A stretch of 64,000 nucleotides of DNA from Glutamicibacter protophormiae (GCF_014647495.1 NZ_BMPH01000018.1:1-64000), one strand, 5' to 3'; numbered from the stretch's first letter, positions 17,112 through 25,983 are shown. Translations and numbers: made by a program. Notes: generated from the sequence alone by a model not told the origin.

Positions 17112-18320
17112 ATGAGCCACACCCTCGAACCGACCTCCGACATCCAGGCAGCAGTCCGCGCGGACTACCTGCACCTGCATGCGAATCCCGAGCTGTCCAT
17201 GCAGGAGCACCAGACGGCCGCCTACATCGAATCCCGGCTGGCCGAGCTGGGCATCGAGCACTTCCGCTGCGGCGGCACCGGCGTGGTCGGCGTGCTGCGC
17301 AACGGCCCCGGCCCGGTCATCGCCTTCCGCGCCGACTCCGACGGGCTGCCGATCAAGGAAGCCACCGGCGCGGACTACGCCTCCACCGCGGTGGGACAGC
17401 TGGCGGACGGCACCGAGGTGCCGCTGATGCACGGCTGCGGGCACGACACCCACGTGGCCAGCGCGCTGGGCGCGGCCGCGGTGCTGGCGCGGGGCGCCGC
17501 AGGCTGGTCCGGCACCGTGGTCTTCATCTTCCAGCCCGGCGAGGAGACCGGCGCCGGGGCGGCGGCCATGCTGGCCGACGGGCTGTGGGACAAGGCCCCG
17601 CGGCCCGAGGCGGTACTGGGCCAGCACGTCTTCCCCTTCGCCGCCGGCAGCATCCGGCTGACACCGGAATCCGCCATGGCGCTGGCGGATTCGCTGGAGG
17701 TCACGCTGCACGGCACCCAGGCCCACGGCTCCCAGCCGCAGGACTCGATCGACCCGATCGTGCTCGGCGCCCACATCATCACCCGGCTGCAGACCATCAC
17801 CTCGCGCGAGCTGGACCCTCGGGACGCCGCGGTGGTCACCTGCGGTTCCTTTCACGCGGGCCTGAAGGAGAACATCATCCCGGACCGGGCGGTGTTCACC
17901 CTGAACATCCGCACGCTCACCGAGCCGGTGCGCGAGAAGGTGCTGGCCGCGGTGCACCGCATCATTACCGCGGAGGCGGCCGCTTCCGCCGCCCCGCAGC
18001 CCCGGATCACCACCCTGTACCGGTTCCCGCGGCTGTACAACGACCCGGAGCAGACCGGCAACATCGCCGCCGCGCTGGCGGCGGAATTCGGCCCGGAGCA
18101 GGTGGACCTGGCGGCCCCGCTGATGGGGTCCGAGGACTTCGGCGCGCTGGGCGACGCCATCGGGGTGCCCAACGTGTTCTGGATGTTCGGCGGCGCGGAT
18201 CCGACGGACCCGTCCCCGGCAGGCAACCACTCCCCGTTCTTCCTGCCCGAGTACCGCGGCGCCCTGGACACCGGCGTGCGCGCGGCGCTGGCCGGCATCC
18301 GCCACTACGTGGGCCGCTAG
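17112..18320 (+). CDS. M20-family amidohydrolase / N-acyl-amino-acid hydrolase
   Basis: A 402-aa metallopeptidase-like amidohydrolase of the M20D (aminoacylase/carboxypeptidase) type. The dinuclear metal site appears as MHGCGHDTHVASALG, the EE pair in FQPGEETGAGAAAML, and the C-terminal MGSEDFGALG segment. The inserted dimerisation domain carries HGTQAHGSQPQDSIDPI. It should release an amino acid from an N-acyl or peptide-like precursor, with no signal peptide and therefore cytosolic action on an imported substrate. It is the last gene of the DUF5058 operon and ends one base before the stop of the convergent HAD gene. Confidence 0.87.
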   Translation: MSHTLEPTSDIQAAVRADYLHLHANPELSMQEHQTAAYIESRLAELGIEHFRCGGTGVVGVLRNGPGPVIAFRADSDGLPIKEATGADYASTAVGQLADGTEVPLMHGCGHDTHVASALGAAAVLARGAAGWSGTVVFIFQPGEETGAGAAAMLADGLWDKAPRPEAVLGQHVFPFAAGSIRLTPESAMALADSLEVTLHGTQAHGSQPQDSIDPIVLGAHIITRLQTITSRELDPRDAAVVTCGSFHAGLKENIIPDRAVFTLNIRTLTEPVREKVLAAVHRIITAEAAASAAPQPRITTLYRFPRLYNDPEQTGNIAAALAAEFGPEQVDLAAPLMGSEDFGALGDAIGVPNVFWMFGGADPTDPSPAGNHSPFFLPEYRGALDTGVRAALAGIRHYVGR

Positions 18321-19136
18321 CTACAGGCTGCTGCGCCCCTCCAGGTAGGCGCGCAGCACCTGCAGCACCCCGTGCTCGGTATTGGCCGGGGCCGTGAAGT
18401 TCGCGGCCTGCGCCACCAGCGGGTGCGCGTTGGCCATGGCGAAGGAATACCGCGCCTGGCCCATCATTTCCAGGTCGTTCGGGTAGTCGCCGAAGACCGC
18501 GGTCTGCTCCGCGGTGACCTGCAGCGACTCCCGCAGCCGGCCCAGGGCCAGGCCCTTGTGCACGCCGCGGTTCATCGCGTCGACCCAATGGCTTCCGGAG
18601 ACCACCACCTGCAGCGGGACATCCAGCGCAGCGGCCATCTGCGCCACCTTGCCGGTGCCCACGTTCACGGCCATCTTGATGATCTCGTCGCCCACCTGGT
18701 GCAGGTCCTGGACCACTTCCACCGCGCGGTAGTACGGGGCGATGGACCGGGCGAAGGCCTCGTCGCTGCGCTCCACGTAGGCGGTGCGCCGCCCGCACAG
18801 CACCAGCCCGGCATCCAGCGCCTGCTGGCCGCGCACCGCGTCGACGACGGCGGCCACGGGCTGCGGGTCGATGATGTTCGAGTACACCTCGGTATCCCCG
18901 CGCATCACCACGGTGCCGTTCTCCGCGATGATCGGGATGTCGCCGAGCCGGGAGAACTGCTGCTTGAGGGTCGCGTACTGGCGGCCCGAGGCCGGCACGA
19001 AATGCACCCCGCGCTCCTGCAGGTCGGCGATGACCTGCCAGGCCTCGTCCGGGATCAGCCCGGCCCCGTCCAGGAAGGTGCCGTCCATGTCGACGGCGAC
19101 GAGCTTGATGGAGGCGGCGGGGTCAATGGTATGCAT
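18321..19136 (-). CDS. Cof-type HAD-IIB sugar-phosphatase
   Basis: A 271-aa HAD hydrolase with motif I VAVDMDGTFLD, a type IIB cap, the lysine near HKGLALGRLRE, and motif IV FGDYPNDLEMM. Such enzymes dephosphorylate sugar phosphates or similar small phosphoesters. The start ATG at 19136 (MHTIDPAASIKLVAVDMDG) is preferred to the longer frame because it has AAAGGAACCG upstream. It is the last gene of an operon with a glucokinase, ROK repressor and phosphatase, suggesting a role in sugar-phosphate homeostasis. Confidence 0.86.
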   Translation of the reverse strand: MHTIDPAASIKLVAVDMDGTFLDGAGLIPDEAWQVIADLQERGVHFVPASGRQYATLKQQFSRLGDIPIIAENGTVVMRGDTEVYSNIIDPQPVAAVVDAVRGQQALDAGLVLCGRRTAYVERSDEAFARSIAPYYRAVEVVQDLHQVGDEIIKMAVNVGTGKVAQMAAALDVPLQVVVSGSHWVDAMNRGVHKGLALGRLRESLQVTAEQTAVFGDYPNDLEMMGQARYSFAMANAHPLVAQAANFTAPANTEHGVLQVLRAYLEGRSSL

Positions 19137-19179
19137 CGGTTCCTTTGTTGGTGGCGGGTGCCGGTGGCGGGGCGGATCC

Positions 19180-19974
19180 CTAGTGGTCCATCGCCCGGTG
19201 CGCGGCGCCGAGCACGCCGGCGGCGTTGTTGTACTGCGCCGGCACGATGCGCGCGCGCAGCTGAAGCCGCGGCATGAATTTCTCGTGGTCCTCGGAGACC
19301 GCCCCACCGATCACGATCAAATCGGGACTGCACAGGAATTCCACGTGGGACAGGTAGCGCTGCAGGCGCTGGATGTACTGCTCCCAGCTCAGGTTCTCCT
19401 CGCGGATCACCCGGGCGGCGGCGCGGGATTCGGCGTCCACCCCGTCGATTTCCAGGTGGCCGAATTCGACGTTCGGGAACAGCAGGCCGTCGCGGAAGAA
19501 CGCCGAGCCGATGCCAGTGCCCAGGGTCAGCACCAGCGTGCTGCCGGCGCGGGGTTTCCCGTCGAGGCTGCCGGCGCCGGCGAAGACCTCGGCCATGCCG
19601 GCGGCATCCGCGTCGTTCAGCACGCTCACCTTCCGGCCCAGCACGCCGCCGAGCAGGGCGACCGCGTCCAGCCCGATCCAGGCCTTGTCGATGTTCGCCG
19701 CGGAGTGCACCACCCCGTCGATCACGATGCCCGGCACCGTGACGCCCACCGGCACGCCGGCCAGCTCGCTGCCGGTTGTCCGCCGCAGGTCGGCGACGAT
19801 CTGCGCCATCGCCTGCGCGACGGCGTCCGGATGCGCGCCGGCGGGGGTGGGCGCATGGCTGAAGGTGCTCTCGACGAGCTTCCCTTCGGAGTCCACCATG
19901 CCGTACTTGATGGACGAACCGCCCATATCCAAGCCGATGGCTGCATAGGGCGAGGCCGTGGCGACAGCTGACAT
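19180..19974 (-). CDS. ppgK: ROK-family polyphosphate-type glucokinase
   Basis: A 264-aa ROK kinase. Motifs include the phosphate-binding IGLDMGGSSIKYGMVD at the N terminus, VLNDADAAGMAE with the catalytic aspartate, and LTLGTGIGSAFFRDG followed by PNVEFGHLEIDG, which is the pattern of actinobacterial polyphosphate glucokinases rather than of zinc-cysteine ROK kinases (no CxCGxxGC motif). It phosphorylates glucose using polyphosphate and possibly ATP. The ATG at 19974 has GGAG five bases upstream; the frame extends to a TTG at 19989. The gene has a likely operator just upstream of it. Confidence 0.82.
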   Translation of the reverse strand: MSAVATASPYAAIGLDMGGSSIKYGMVDSEGKLVESTFSHAPTPAGAHPDAVAQAMAQIVADLRRTTGSELAGVPVGVTVPGIVIDGVVHSAANIDKAWIGLDAVALLGGVLGRKVSVLNDADAAGMAEVFAGAGSLDGKPRAGSTLVLTLGTGIGSAFFRDGLLFPNVEFGHLEIDGVDAESRAAARVIREENLSWEQYIQRLQRYLSHVEFLCSPDLIVIGGAVSEDHEKFMPRLQLRARIVPAQYNNAAGVLGAAHRAMDH

Positions 19975-19994
19975 GTGAACTCCATTCAAAATAT

Positions 19995-20007
19995 TAAGGA
20001 CTCTTTA
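19995..20007. promoter_or_regulatory. Candidate ROK-repressor operator upstream of ppgK
   Basis: TAAGGACTCTTTA is a near-palindrome (TAAGGA/TCTTTA, one mismatch) inside a short AT-rich stretch between the ROK regulator stop and ppgK. The AGGA-n-TCxTT pattern resembles operators reported for some actinobacterial ROK repressors. Assignment is by position and resemblance only. Confidence 0.35.
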
Positions 20008-20031
20008 CAGTATCTAGCGCCCGGCGTGCGG

Positions 20032-21123
20032 TCAATGGCAGGGCCTGCCGGGCTGCCACTGGCGGTAGGCGTTCCACACCTCGGCCAGGGCGTAGCGGCG
20101 CGCCCCGGCCAGGGCCCCGTCCAGCGCCCCGGCGCCGCCCTGCGGCGAATATCCGATGTCCGGGCCCGCCAGCGGCACCAGGCCGACCAGCCGGTCCGCC
20201 AGCTTCTGCGTGAGCGCGGCGCTGGCCCCGGGGCCGGTGACCACCAGCGCGTCGGGATCAAGGTAGCCCAGCAGGTTGCCCAGCACCTGCCCCAGCGGCT
20301 CGATCAGCGCCGGCCACAGCTGCGGGTCGCTCAGCTTCTCGAACAGGACCCGGGTGTCCACCAGTCCCCCGGCATCCAGGTGCTCCAGCAGGGTGCGGCC
20401 CTGCAGCCGCTGGGTTTCCAGCTCGCCGACCAGCCCGTGGCGACCGCGGTAGAGCCGTCCCTCGATCACCAGCGCGGAGCCGATGCCCGCACCGAGGTAC
20501 AGCAGCAGCATGGAGCCGGCCCGTCCGGCGTATTCCGCCACCGCCATCCAGTTCACGTCGTTGTCCAGCAGCGTGCTGCGCGCATCGAACAGCCCGGCCA
20601 GGTCCGCGCCGGAGGCCGCGAAGATCGGGGTGGGCACCACGCGGGCGGCCCCGTTTCCGGCGTGCAGCACCGGGGCCGCCTGGCTGATGCCAGTGGCCAG
20701 CCGCCGCGTGCCCAGCTCGGCCTGCAGCTCGTCGCGCAGCGCCCGGGCGGTATCCAGCAGCTGCTCGGCGCCGGTGGAGGTCTCCACGGGGCTGGAGCGC
20801 TCGGCCAGCACGGTGCCGGCCAGGTCGCTGGCGCGCAGGGCCAGCCGCTCGGCGCTCAGGTCCACCCCCAGCACATGCCCGTAGGCGGTGCGCAGGGCGT
20901 AGCGTTCGGGGATGCGCCCGCGCTTTCCCTCCGCGCTGGAACGCCCCTCGGAGACCAGCCCGAACTCCTGCAGGCGCAGGATCGACTGGGAGGCGGTGGG
21001 CTTGGAGATCCCCAGCTGGGCGGAGATCTCGGTGCGGGTGGCCGGGTCCCGGGCCAGCAGGCCGAAAACCCGCTCGTCGGTCAGCGCCGCCAGGGCGCGC
21101 GGGCCCGCGCTCTCGGTGCTCAA
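20032..21123 (-). CDS. ROK-family transcriptional repressor
   Basis: A 363-aa ROK regulator: N-terminal winged helix (residues ~12-60, RVFGLLARDPATRTEISAQLGISKPTASQSILRLQEFGLV) followed by a sugar-kinase-like sensory domain with LGVDLSAERLAL, DNDVNWMAVAEY and LLYLGAGIGSALVIEGRLYRGRHGLVGEL. It probably senses a sugar and controls the glucokinase operon. The start is TTG and overlaps the phosphatase stop as TTGA, so the two are translationally coupled. The zinc-binding cysteine cluster of ROK kinases is degenerate here. Confidence 0.88.
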   Translation of the reverse strand: MSTESAGPRALAALTDERVFGLLARDPATRTEISAQLGISKPTASQSILRLQEFGLVSEGRSSAEGKRGRIPERYALRTAYGHVLGVDLSAERLALRASDLAGTVLAERSSPVETSTGAEQLLDTARALRDELQAELGTRRLATGISQAAPVLHAGNGAARVVPTPIFAASGADLAGLFDARSTLLDNDVNWMAVAEYAGRAGSMLLLYLGAGIGSALVIEGRLYRGRHGLVGELETQRLQGRTLLEHLDAGGLVDTRVLFEKLSDPQLWPALIEPLGQVLGNLLGYLDPDALVVTGPGASAALTQKLADRLVGLVPLAGPDIGYSPQGGAGALDGALAGARRYALAEVWNAYRQWQPGRPCH

Positions 21124-21815
21124 CTGACCACCAGCTTCTCGCCCAGGGCTTCGAGCTGCGCGCGGCCCAGCCCGTGGGAAAGCAGGTAGTCGGCAATCGA
21201 CCCGGTGCGGCGGGCGGCGTCCAGCGCCTTGTCCAGCCCTTCCACCGAGGTCCCGACCAGCAGCGTGCGCATCTGCTCGGTCATCACCACCCCGTGCTCG
21301 CCCATGCGCCGGGTCATGGCCGCCAGCCAGTCGCCGGACAGCGCCGCGGTGGAGGCCGCGTAGTCCTCCATGACCGCGTCCCGGTCAGCGCCCACGGCCA
21401 TCAGCACCATGGCCACGCCCACGCCGGTGCGGTCCTTGCCGGCGGTGCAGTGCACCAGGGTGGCGCGGGATTCGGCGATGCCCGCGGCCAGCGTGGCCCA
21501 GGTCGGGCCGTGCGCCGTGACCAGCGGCTCGTAGATGTCATCCAGCGTGGCCAGGTGCCCCACGGCGCCTTCCAGCAGCGGCAGGTGGGTGCGCGTGGTG
21601 CCGGCGAAGCTGTCCGGGAAGCCGGGCAGGTAGCCGGTCTCCTGGGTGCTGCGCAGGTCGAAGATGCGCTCGATGCGCTGCTGCGCCACCCAGTCGGCCA
21701 GCGGCTGGTCGACCAGGTGCGGGGCGGCGGAGCGGAAGAGCACCCCGGAGGCGATGCGCCCGCCCGCTGCAGGCATCCCTCCTGCTTCACGGAGGTTGGA
21801 AAGGAACATGCTCAC
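21120..21815 (-). CDS. Tyrosine-phosphatase-like protein (Y_phosphatase3 type)
   Basis: A 231-aa protein of the bacterial tyrosine/dual-specificity phosphatase family (PTEN/Y_phosphatase3 relatives). The signature loop HCTAGKDRTGVGVAMVL carries the catalytic Cys and Arg, and FDLRSTQETGY is the conserved early motif. It could act on phosphotyrosine proteins or on phosphoinositide-like small molecules. It is the first gene of a minus-strand operon with a ROK repressor, glucokinase and HAD phosphatase, so a role linked to sugar metabolism is possible. Confidence 0.86.
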   Translation of the reverse strand: MSMFLSNLREAGGMPAAGGRIASGVLFRSAAPHLVDQPLADWVAQQRIERIFDLRSTQETGYLPGFPDSFAGTTRTHLPLLEGAVGHLATLDDIYEPLVTAHGPTWATLAAGIAESRATLVHCTAGKDRTGVGVAMVLMAVGADRDAVMEDYAASTAALSGDWLAAMTRRMGEHGVVMTEQMRTLLVGTSVEGLDKALDAARRTGSIADYLLSHGLGRAQLEALGEKLVVS

Positions 21816-21859
21816 ATCCTAGGCTTGAACCAGCAACCCATGCCAACGCAAGGAGCATC

Positions 21860-22891
21860 ATGCGCGCCACCTATCTGCTCGGAGACTACACGGTTGAACT
21901 GCGCGAGGTACCGGACCCGGCGCTGGTGGAGCCGACCGACGCCCTGGTCGACATCGCCGCGAGCTGCATCTGCGGCTCGGACCTGCACCCCTACCACGGC
22001 CCGGCAGTCACGCCCCGCCCGATCGGCCACGAGTTCGTCGGCCGGGTCACCGAGGTCGGCTCCGCGGTGTCCACGGTGAAACCCGGCGACTTCGTGATCG
22101 CCCCCTTCACCATCAACTGCGGCAGCTGCGAATTCTGCCGGCAGGGGCTGACCACTTCCTGCCTGCACGCCGGGTCCTGGGGCCGCACCAATTCGCGCAC
22201 CTCCGCCTGCCAGGCAGAGGCCATCCGCGTCCCGCTGGCCGACGGCACGCTGTTCAAGGTCGACGCCGCCGTCGACGAGGCGCTGCTGCCCGGCCTGCTG
22301 GCGCTGTCCGACGTCTACGGCACCGGCTACCACGCCGCGCGCAGCGCCGGGGTGTCCCCGGGCGACACCGTCGCGGTCATCGGCGACGGCGCGGTGGGGC
22401 TGCTGGCGGTGCTCTCGGCCAAGCAGCTGGGCGCCGAGCGCATCATCCTGATGGGCCGGCATGCGGACCGCACGGAGCTGGGCCGCGAGTTCGGCGCCAC
22501 CGACGTGGTCTCCGAGCGCGGCGCGGAGGGCATCGCCGCGGTGCGCGAGATGACCGGCCACGGCGCGGGGAAGGTGCTGGAGGCCGTGGGGCGGCTGCCG
22601 GCCTTCGAGCAGGCCATCGGCATCGTCCGCCCCGGCGGGACCATCTCCCGGGTGGGCGTGCCGCAGTACGCCACCGGACCGGTGGGCCGCGAGTTCTTCG
22701 GCCCCAATGTGACCCTGACCGGCGGGGTGGCCCCGGTGCGCAGCTATATCGGCGAACTGCTGCCCGGGGTGCTCCAGGGAAGCGTCGAGCCAGGCAAGGT
22801 CTTCGACTCGGTGCTGCCGCTAGCGCAGGTGGCCGCGGGCTACGCGGCCATGGAGGCGCGCGAATCGCTCAAGGTCATGCTGCGTGGCTAG
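21860..22891 (+). CDS. Zinc-dependent alcohol dehydrogenase (MDR family)
   Basis: A 343-aa medium-chain dehydrogenase. The catalytic zinc residues lie in CICGSDLHPYHG and PIGHEFVGRV, and the structural zinc set in NCGSCEFCRQGLTTSC. The Rossmann motif is VAVIGDGAVGLLAVLSAKQLGA. The substrate is unknown; relatives include threonine/sorbitol-type and glutathione-independent dehydrogenases. The start ATG follows AAGGAGCATC. A short zinc-finger gene overlaps its 3' end by 8 bases. Confidence 0.88.
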   Translation: MRATYLLGDYTVELREVPDPALVEPTDALVDIAASCICGSDLHPYHGPAVTPRPIGHEFVGRVTEVGSAVSTVKPGDFVIAPFTINCGSCEFCRQGLTTSCLHAGSWGRTNSRTSACQAEAIRVPLADGTLFKVDAAVDEALLPGLLALSDVYGTGYHAARSAGVSPGDTVAVIGDGAVGLLAVLSAKQLGAERIILMGRHADRTELGREFGATDVVSERGAEGIAAVREMTGHGAGKVLEAVGRLPAFEQAIGIVRPGGTISRVGVPQYATGPVGREFFGPNVTLTGGVAPVRSYIGELLPGVLQGSVEPGKVFDSVLPLAQVAAGYAAMEARESLKVMLRG

Positions 22892-23222
22892 CGGACCGCT
22901 GCCGCTGCGCGGGGTGGGCATGGATTCGCAGACCCGCTGCGCGCACTACCGCCAGCTCATCGACGTGATCGCGCTGCGCCATGCCTGCTGCGAGACCTGG
23001 TATCCCTGCCACCTGTGCCACCGGGAACTGGCGGACCACCCGGCGGTGCCGTGGCCGGCGGCGCGGGGCGCCGAACCGGCGGTGCTGTGCGGGGTGTGCG
23101 CGCACCGGATGACCGCGTCCGAGTACCTGGGCGCCGGATCCTGCCCGGCCTGCCAGGCCCTGTTCAACCCCGGGTGCAAGGCGCACGCCCCGCTGTACTT
23201 CGAGCTGCCGCAGCGGCCCTAG
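22884..23222 (+). CDS. CHY-type zinc-finger protein
   Basis: A 112-aa protein matching the bacterial CHY zinc-finger family: RGVGMDSQTRCAHYRQLIDVIALRHACCETWYPCHLCH, then LCGVCAHRMTASEYL and CPACQALFNPGCKAH. Nine or more Cys/His residues are placed to bind several zinc ions. The GTG at 22884 is preferred over the internal ATG at 22920 because the conserved RGV segment lies upstream of the latter. Function unknown in bacteria. It overlaps the alcohol dehydrogenase gene, which also needs zinc. Confidence 0.82.
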   Translation: MASGPLPLRGVGMDSQTRCAHYRQLIDVIALRHACCETWYPCHLCHRELADHPAVPWPAARGAEPAVLCGVCAHRMTASEYLGAGSCPACQALFNPGCKAHAPLYFELPQRP

Positions 23223-24583
23223 AGCCGCCCGGATTCCGGGACGTCAAGCCCCAGCAGCGCGTTCTCCGCGACCTCCATGAGCGCCGGGTGGATCCAGTAC
23301 TGCCCGCGCGCCAGGGTGTGCGCATCGATGCCCAGGTTCATCGCGGTGATCAGCGGCTGGATCAGGTTCGCCGCTTCGTAGCCGAGCACGTGGGCGCCCA
23401 GGATGCGCCCGTCGCGCTGATCCGCGACGACCTTGAACAGGCCCTGGTCGTCCTCCATGGCCCAGCCGTAGGCGGTGTCCGCGTATTTCTGGGTCTTGAC
23501 CGTGATGTGCTCGCCGATCTCGGCGCGGGCCTGGGCCTCGGTCAGCCCGATATGCGCGATTTCAGGGTGGGTGAAGACCGCCGCGGGAATGGCCGCTTCG
23601 GAGACTTCGCGCAGGTCGTCCGGGTGTTCCAGGTTGTGGGCGACCACGCGCGCCTGGTGGTTGGCCGCGTGCTTCAGCTGCTGCTCGCCGCTGATGTCCC
23701 CCAGCGCGTAGAGGCCCGCCACCGGTTCCCCGCCGCGCAGCACCCGCTGGAACTGATCCACCTGCAGCCGTCCGTCCGGATGCAGGTCCAGTCCGGCCGG
23801 GGCGGTGAATTCGGTGTTCGGGCGGCGGCCGGTGGCCACCAGCACGGCGTCCGCGGTGAAGGTCCCCGCTCCGGTGCGCACGCTCAGGCCCTCGGGCCCG
23901 GCGGCAATTGACTGCGGCTCGGCGTGCAGCTGCACATCCCAGTCAACCTGGGAGTTGAAGGCCTCGCAGATCTCGTCGTCGAGGTATTTGAGCAGCTTCT
24001 CCCCGCGCACCAGCTGGGTCACCTCGGTGCCCAGGCCGGCGAAGATCGAGGCGAATTCGCAGGCGATGAAGCCGGCGCCGATGACCAGCAGCTTTTCTGG
24101 CTGCTCGATGCGCATGATGGTGTCCGAGGTGTGCACCCCGGGAAGGTCGATGCCCTCGATGTCAGGCAGCGCCGGACGCGAGCCGGCCGCCAGCACGATC
24201 TGCTCGGCCTGGATTTCGGTGCCGTCCGCGGTGCGCAGCGTGCGCTCGTCGAGCAGCTGCACCTCGCCGAGCACCGTGACGTTCCCTGCCTGCTGGCGGT
24301 ACTCCAGCCCGCCGGCGGAAATCGGGTCGATGCGCGCGAAGATGCGGTCGCGGATCGCGGCGAAGTCCGCGCGCCCGGGCGGCAGCTGCACACCCAGCTT
24401 TTCGGCTTCCTGCCAGGTGCGCGCCAGCTGGGCGGGCCTGACGAACATCTTGGTGGGGATGCATCCCACGTTCAGGCAGGTGCCGCCGAAGACGCCGGAT
24501 TCGGCGATCGCGACCTGCTTGCCGTCCCAGAACGGCGTGAGCAGCGAGTTGCCCGAGCCGGAGCCCACGATCGCCAAATCCAT
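23219..24583 (-). CDS. mtr: Mycothione reductase
   Basis: A 454-aa flavoprotein disulfide reductase that keeps mycothiol, the actinobacterial thiol, reduced using NADPH. The redox pair is Cys36/Cys41 in GGTCLNVGCIPTK. The FAD motif AIVGSGSGN is at the N terminus, an NADPH-binding VIGAGFIACEFASIFAGLG lies mid-protein, and the C-terminal HPALMEVAENALLGL carries the His-Glu catalytic dyad. It is the last gene of a four-gene minus-strand run, 3 bp after a universal stress protein. Its stop is 4 bases inside the convergent zinc-finger gene. Confidence 0.92.
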   Translation of the reverse strand: MDLAIVGSGSGNSLLTPFWDGKQVAIAESGVFGGTCLNVGCIPTKMFVRPAQLARTWQEAEKLGVQLPPGRADFAAIRDRIFARIDPISAGGLEYRQQAGNVTVLGEVQLLDERTLRTADGTEIQAEQIVLAAGSRPALPDIEGIDLPGVHTSDTIMRIEQPEKLLVIGAGFIACEFASIFAGLGTEVTQLVRGEKLLKYLDDEICEAFNSQVDWDVQLHAEPQSIAAGPEGLSVRTGAGTFTADAVLVATGRRPNTEFTAPAGLDLHPDGRLQVDQFQRVLRGGEPVAGLYALGDISGEQQLKHAANHQARVVAHNLEHPDDLREVSEAAIPAAVFTHPEIAHIGLTEAQARAEIGEHITVKTQKYADTAYGWAMEDDQGLFKVVADQRDGRILGAHVLGYEAANLIQPLITAMNLGIDAHTLARGQYWIHPALMEVAENALLGLDVPESGRL

Positions 24584-24586
24584 GGC

Positions 24587-25030
24587 CTAGGCCTCCGGCA
24601 GTTCGATGATCTGCTGCGGCACGACCAGCACCGGGCGGGTCTGCTTCTGCGCCAGCGCCACCGCGATCGAGCCGTCGATGAACTGGGCCAGCTTGTTGCG
24701 CAGGCCCGGGCGGCGGGTGCCGATCACGATCATGCGCGCGTCGACCTCCTCGGCCACCGCCATCAGCACCTTGGCGGGATCGCCGGGCACGTTGTGCAGT
24801 TCGTAGTCCACGCCGGACAGGTGCTCCGCGACCAGCTCGGCCAGCTCGGCCGGGAAGTCGGCCTCGGCGGTACCCAGCACGTTGTGCTCCGGGAGGCGTT
24901 CGGTGACGTACCGGCCCGAATCCGCGTAGATCACCTGGACCGTGGCCTTCAGGTCCGCGGCGAGCGACGCCGCGGTGGCCAGGACGGATGGGGCTTGGCC
25001 GGGCTCGATGCCGACTACAACAGTGCTCAT
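24587..25030 (-). CDS. Universal stress protein, UspA family
   Basis: A 147-aa single UspA domain. It begins VVGIEPGQAPSVLATAASLAADLKATVQVIYAD, and the ATP-binding motif is present as IVIGTRRPGLRNKLAQFIDGSIAVALAQ (G-2x-G-9x-G-(S/T) pattern modified). The function is stress-linked but unspecific. It sits between a P1 peptidase and mycothione reductase on one transcript. Confidence 0.85.
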   Translation of the reverse strand: MSTVVVGIEPGQAPSVLATAASLAADLKATVQVIYADSGRYVTERLPEHNVLGTAEADFPAELAELVAEHLSGVDYELHNVPGDPAKVLMAVAEEVDARMIVIGTRRPGLRNKLAQFIDGSIAVALAQKQTRPVLVVPQQIIELPEA

Positions 25031-25075
25031 GGGCGCTCCTTCGTTCTGACTACCAAATTACCCTGTTCCAGGAGC

Positions 25076-25981
25076 TCAGGCATCTTTGCGCGCCGCGCAG
25101 GCGATGGCGCGGGCGGTGGCCGTCATCGCCAGCAGGCGCACCGTGTCCACGTCCGCCTCCACGCGGCCGGTGGCGGCGGCGATGAACGCGTCCCCATCCA
25201 GCCGGGTGTGCGGCGGCTGCAGCGCCCGGGCCAGTCCGTCGTGGGCGCCCTGGGCGATAATGCGGCATCCGGTTTTGTCCAGCCGCGCATTGGTGAACAC
25301 CACCCCGATGGTGGTGTTGGTCCGCGGGGGCGCCGTCCCCGCGTCGCCTTCGGCCGCGGCCAGCGCAGCGAACGCCGCCGCGGAGTCCAGGCTCGGCGCT
25401 TCGCCGGGGGCCAGCACGTCGCCGAAGGCATTGACCGCGCACAACGCGCCGACCACCAGCTCGCCCAGGCGCTGCTCGGCGTAGACCAGCCCGCCCGGGT
25501 AGGACTCCTCCCGGCGCCAGCGTCCGGCGCGGGCCCCGGTTCCGGCGCCCAGCAGCCCGACCTCAACCCGGTGCGCCCCCTCGGGCCGCGCGGCCGCCGC
25601 CGCGGCCCGGTAGCCGGACTCGGCGTCCGGTCGGGCGGTGCCCTCGGCCAGGTCGAACAGGCCCAGGGCCGGCACGATCGGCACCCTCCCGGCGGGGGTC
25701 TGCACCCCGCGCCCCTGCTCGGCCAGGAAGCGCATGACCCCGTCGGCGCTGGCCAGCCCGAAGGCCGAACCGCCGGTGAGCAGGGCGGCGTCGACCTGCT
25801 GCACGGTCATCAGCGGGTCCAGCACATCCAGCTCGCGGGAGGCCGGGGCCCCGCCGCGCACCTCCGCCGAGGCGACGGCGCCTTCCGCGAAAAGCACCAC
25901 GGTGCACCCGGTGCCCTCGGTGCTCCAGTGCCCGATGCCCACCCCGGGCACGCTCACCTCCAGTGCCCGGAAGGCCGCCAT
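25076..25981 (-). CDS. P1-family (DmpA-like) aminopeptidase
   Basis: A 301-aa N-terminal-nucleophile hydrolase of the P1/S58 family, which cleaves itself to expose a Ser or Thr nucleophile. The conserved GHWSTEGTGCTVVLF, TGGSAFGLASADGVMRFL and VPIVPALGLFDL segments are present. TNTTIGVVFTNARL marks the cleavage region, apparently with Thr rather than Ser as nucleophile. Relatives act as D-aminopeptidases, beta-aminopeptidases or proteins of unknown substrate. The gene starts 2 bp after the stop of the reductase gene upstream. Confidence 0.83.
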   Translation of the reverse strand: MAAFRALEVSVPGVGIGHWSTEGTGCTVVLFAEGAVASAEVRGGAPASRELDVLDPLMTVQQVDAALLTGGSAFGLASADGVMRFLAEQGRGVQTPAGRVPIVPALGLFDLAEGTARPDAESGYRAAAAAARPEGAHRVEVGLLGAGTGARAGRWRREESYPGGLVYAEQRLGELVVGALCAVNAFGDVLAPGEAPSLDSAAAFAALAAAEGDAGTAPPRTNTTIGVVFTNARLDKTGCRIIAQGAHDGLARALQPPHTRLDGDAFIAAATGRVEADVDTVRLLAMTATARAIACAARKDA

Positions 25982-25983
25982 GC

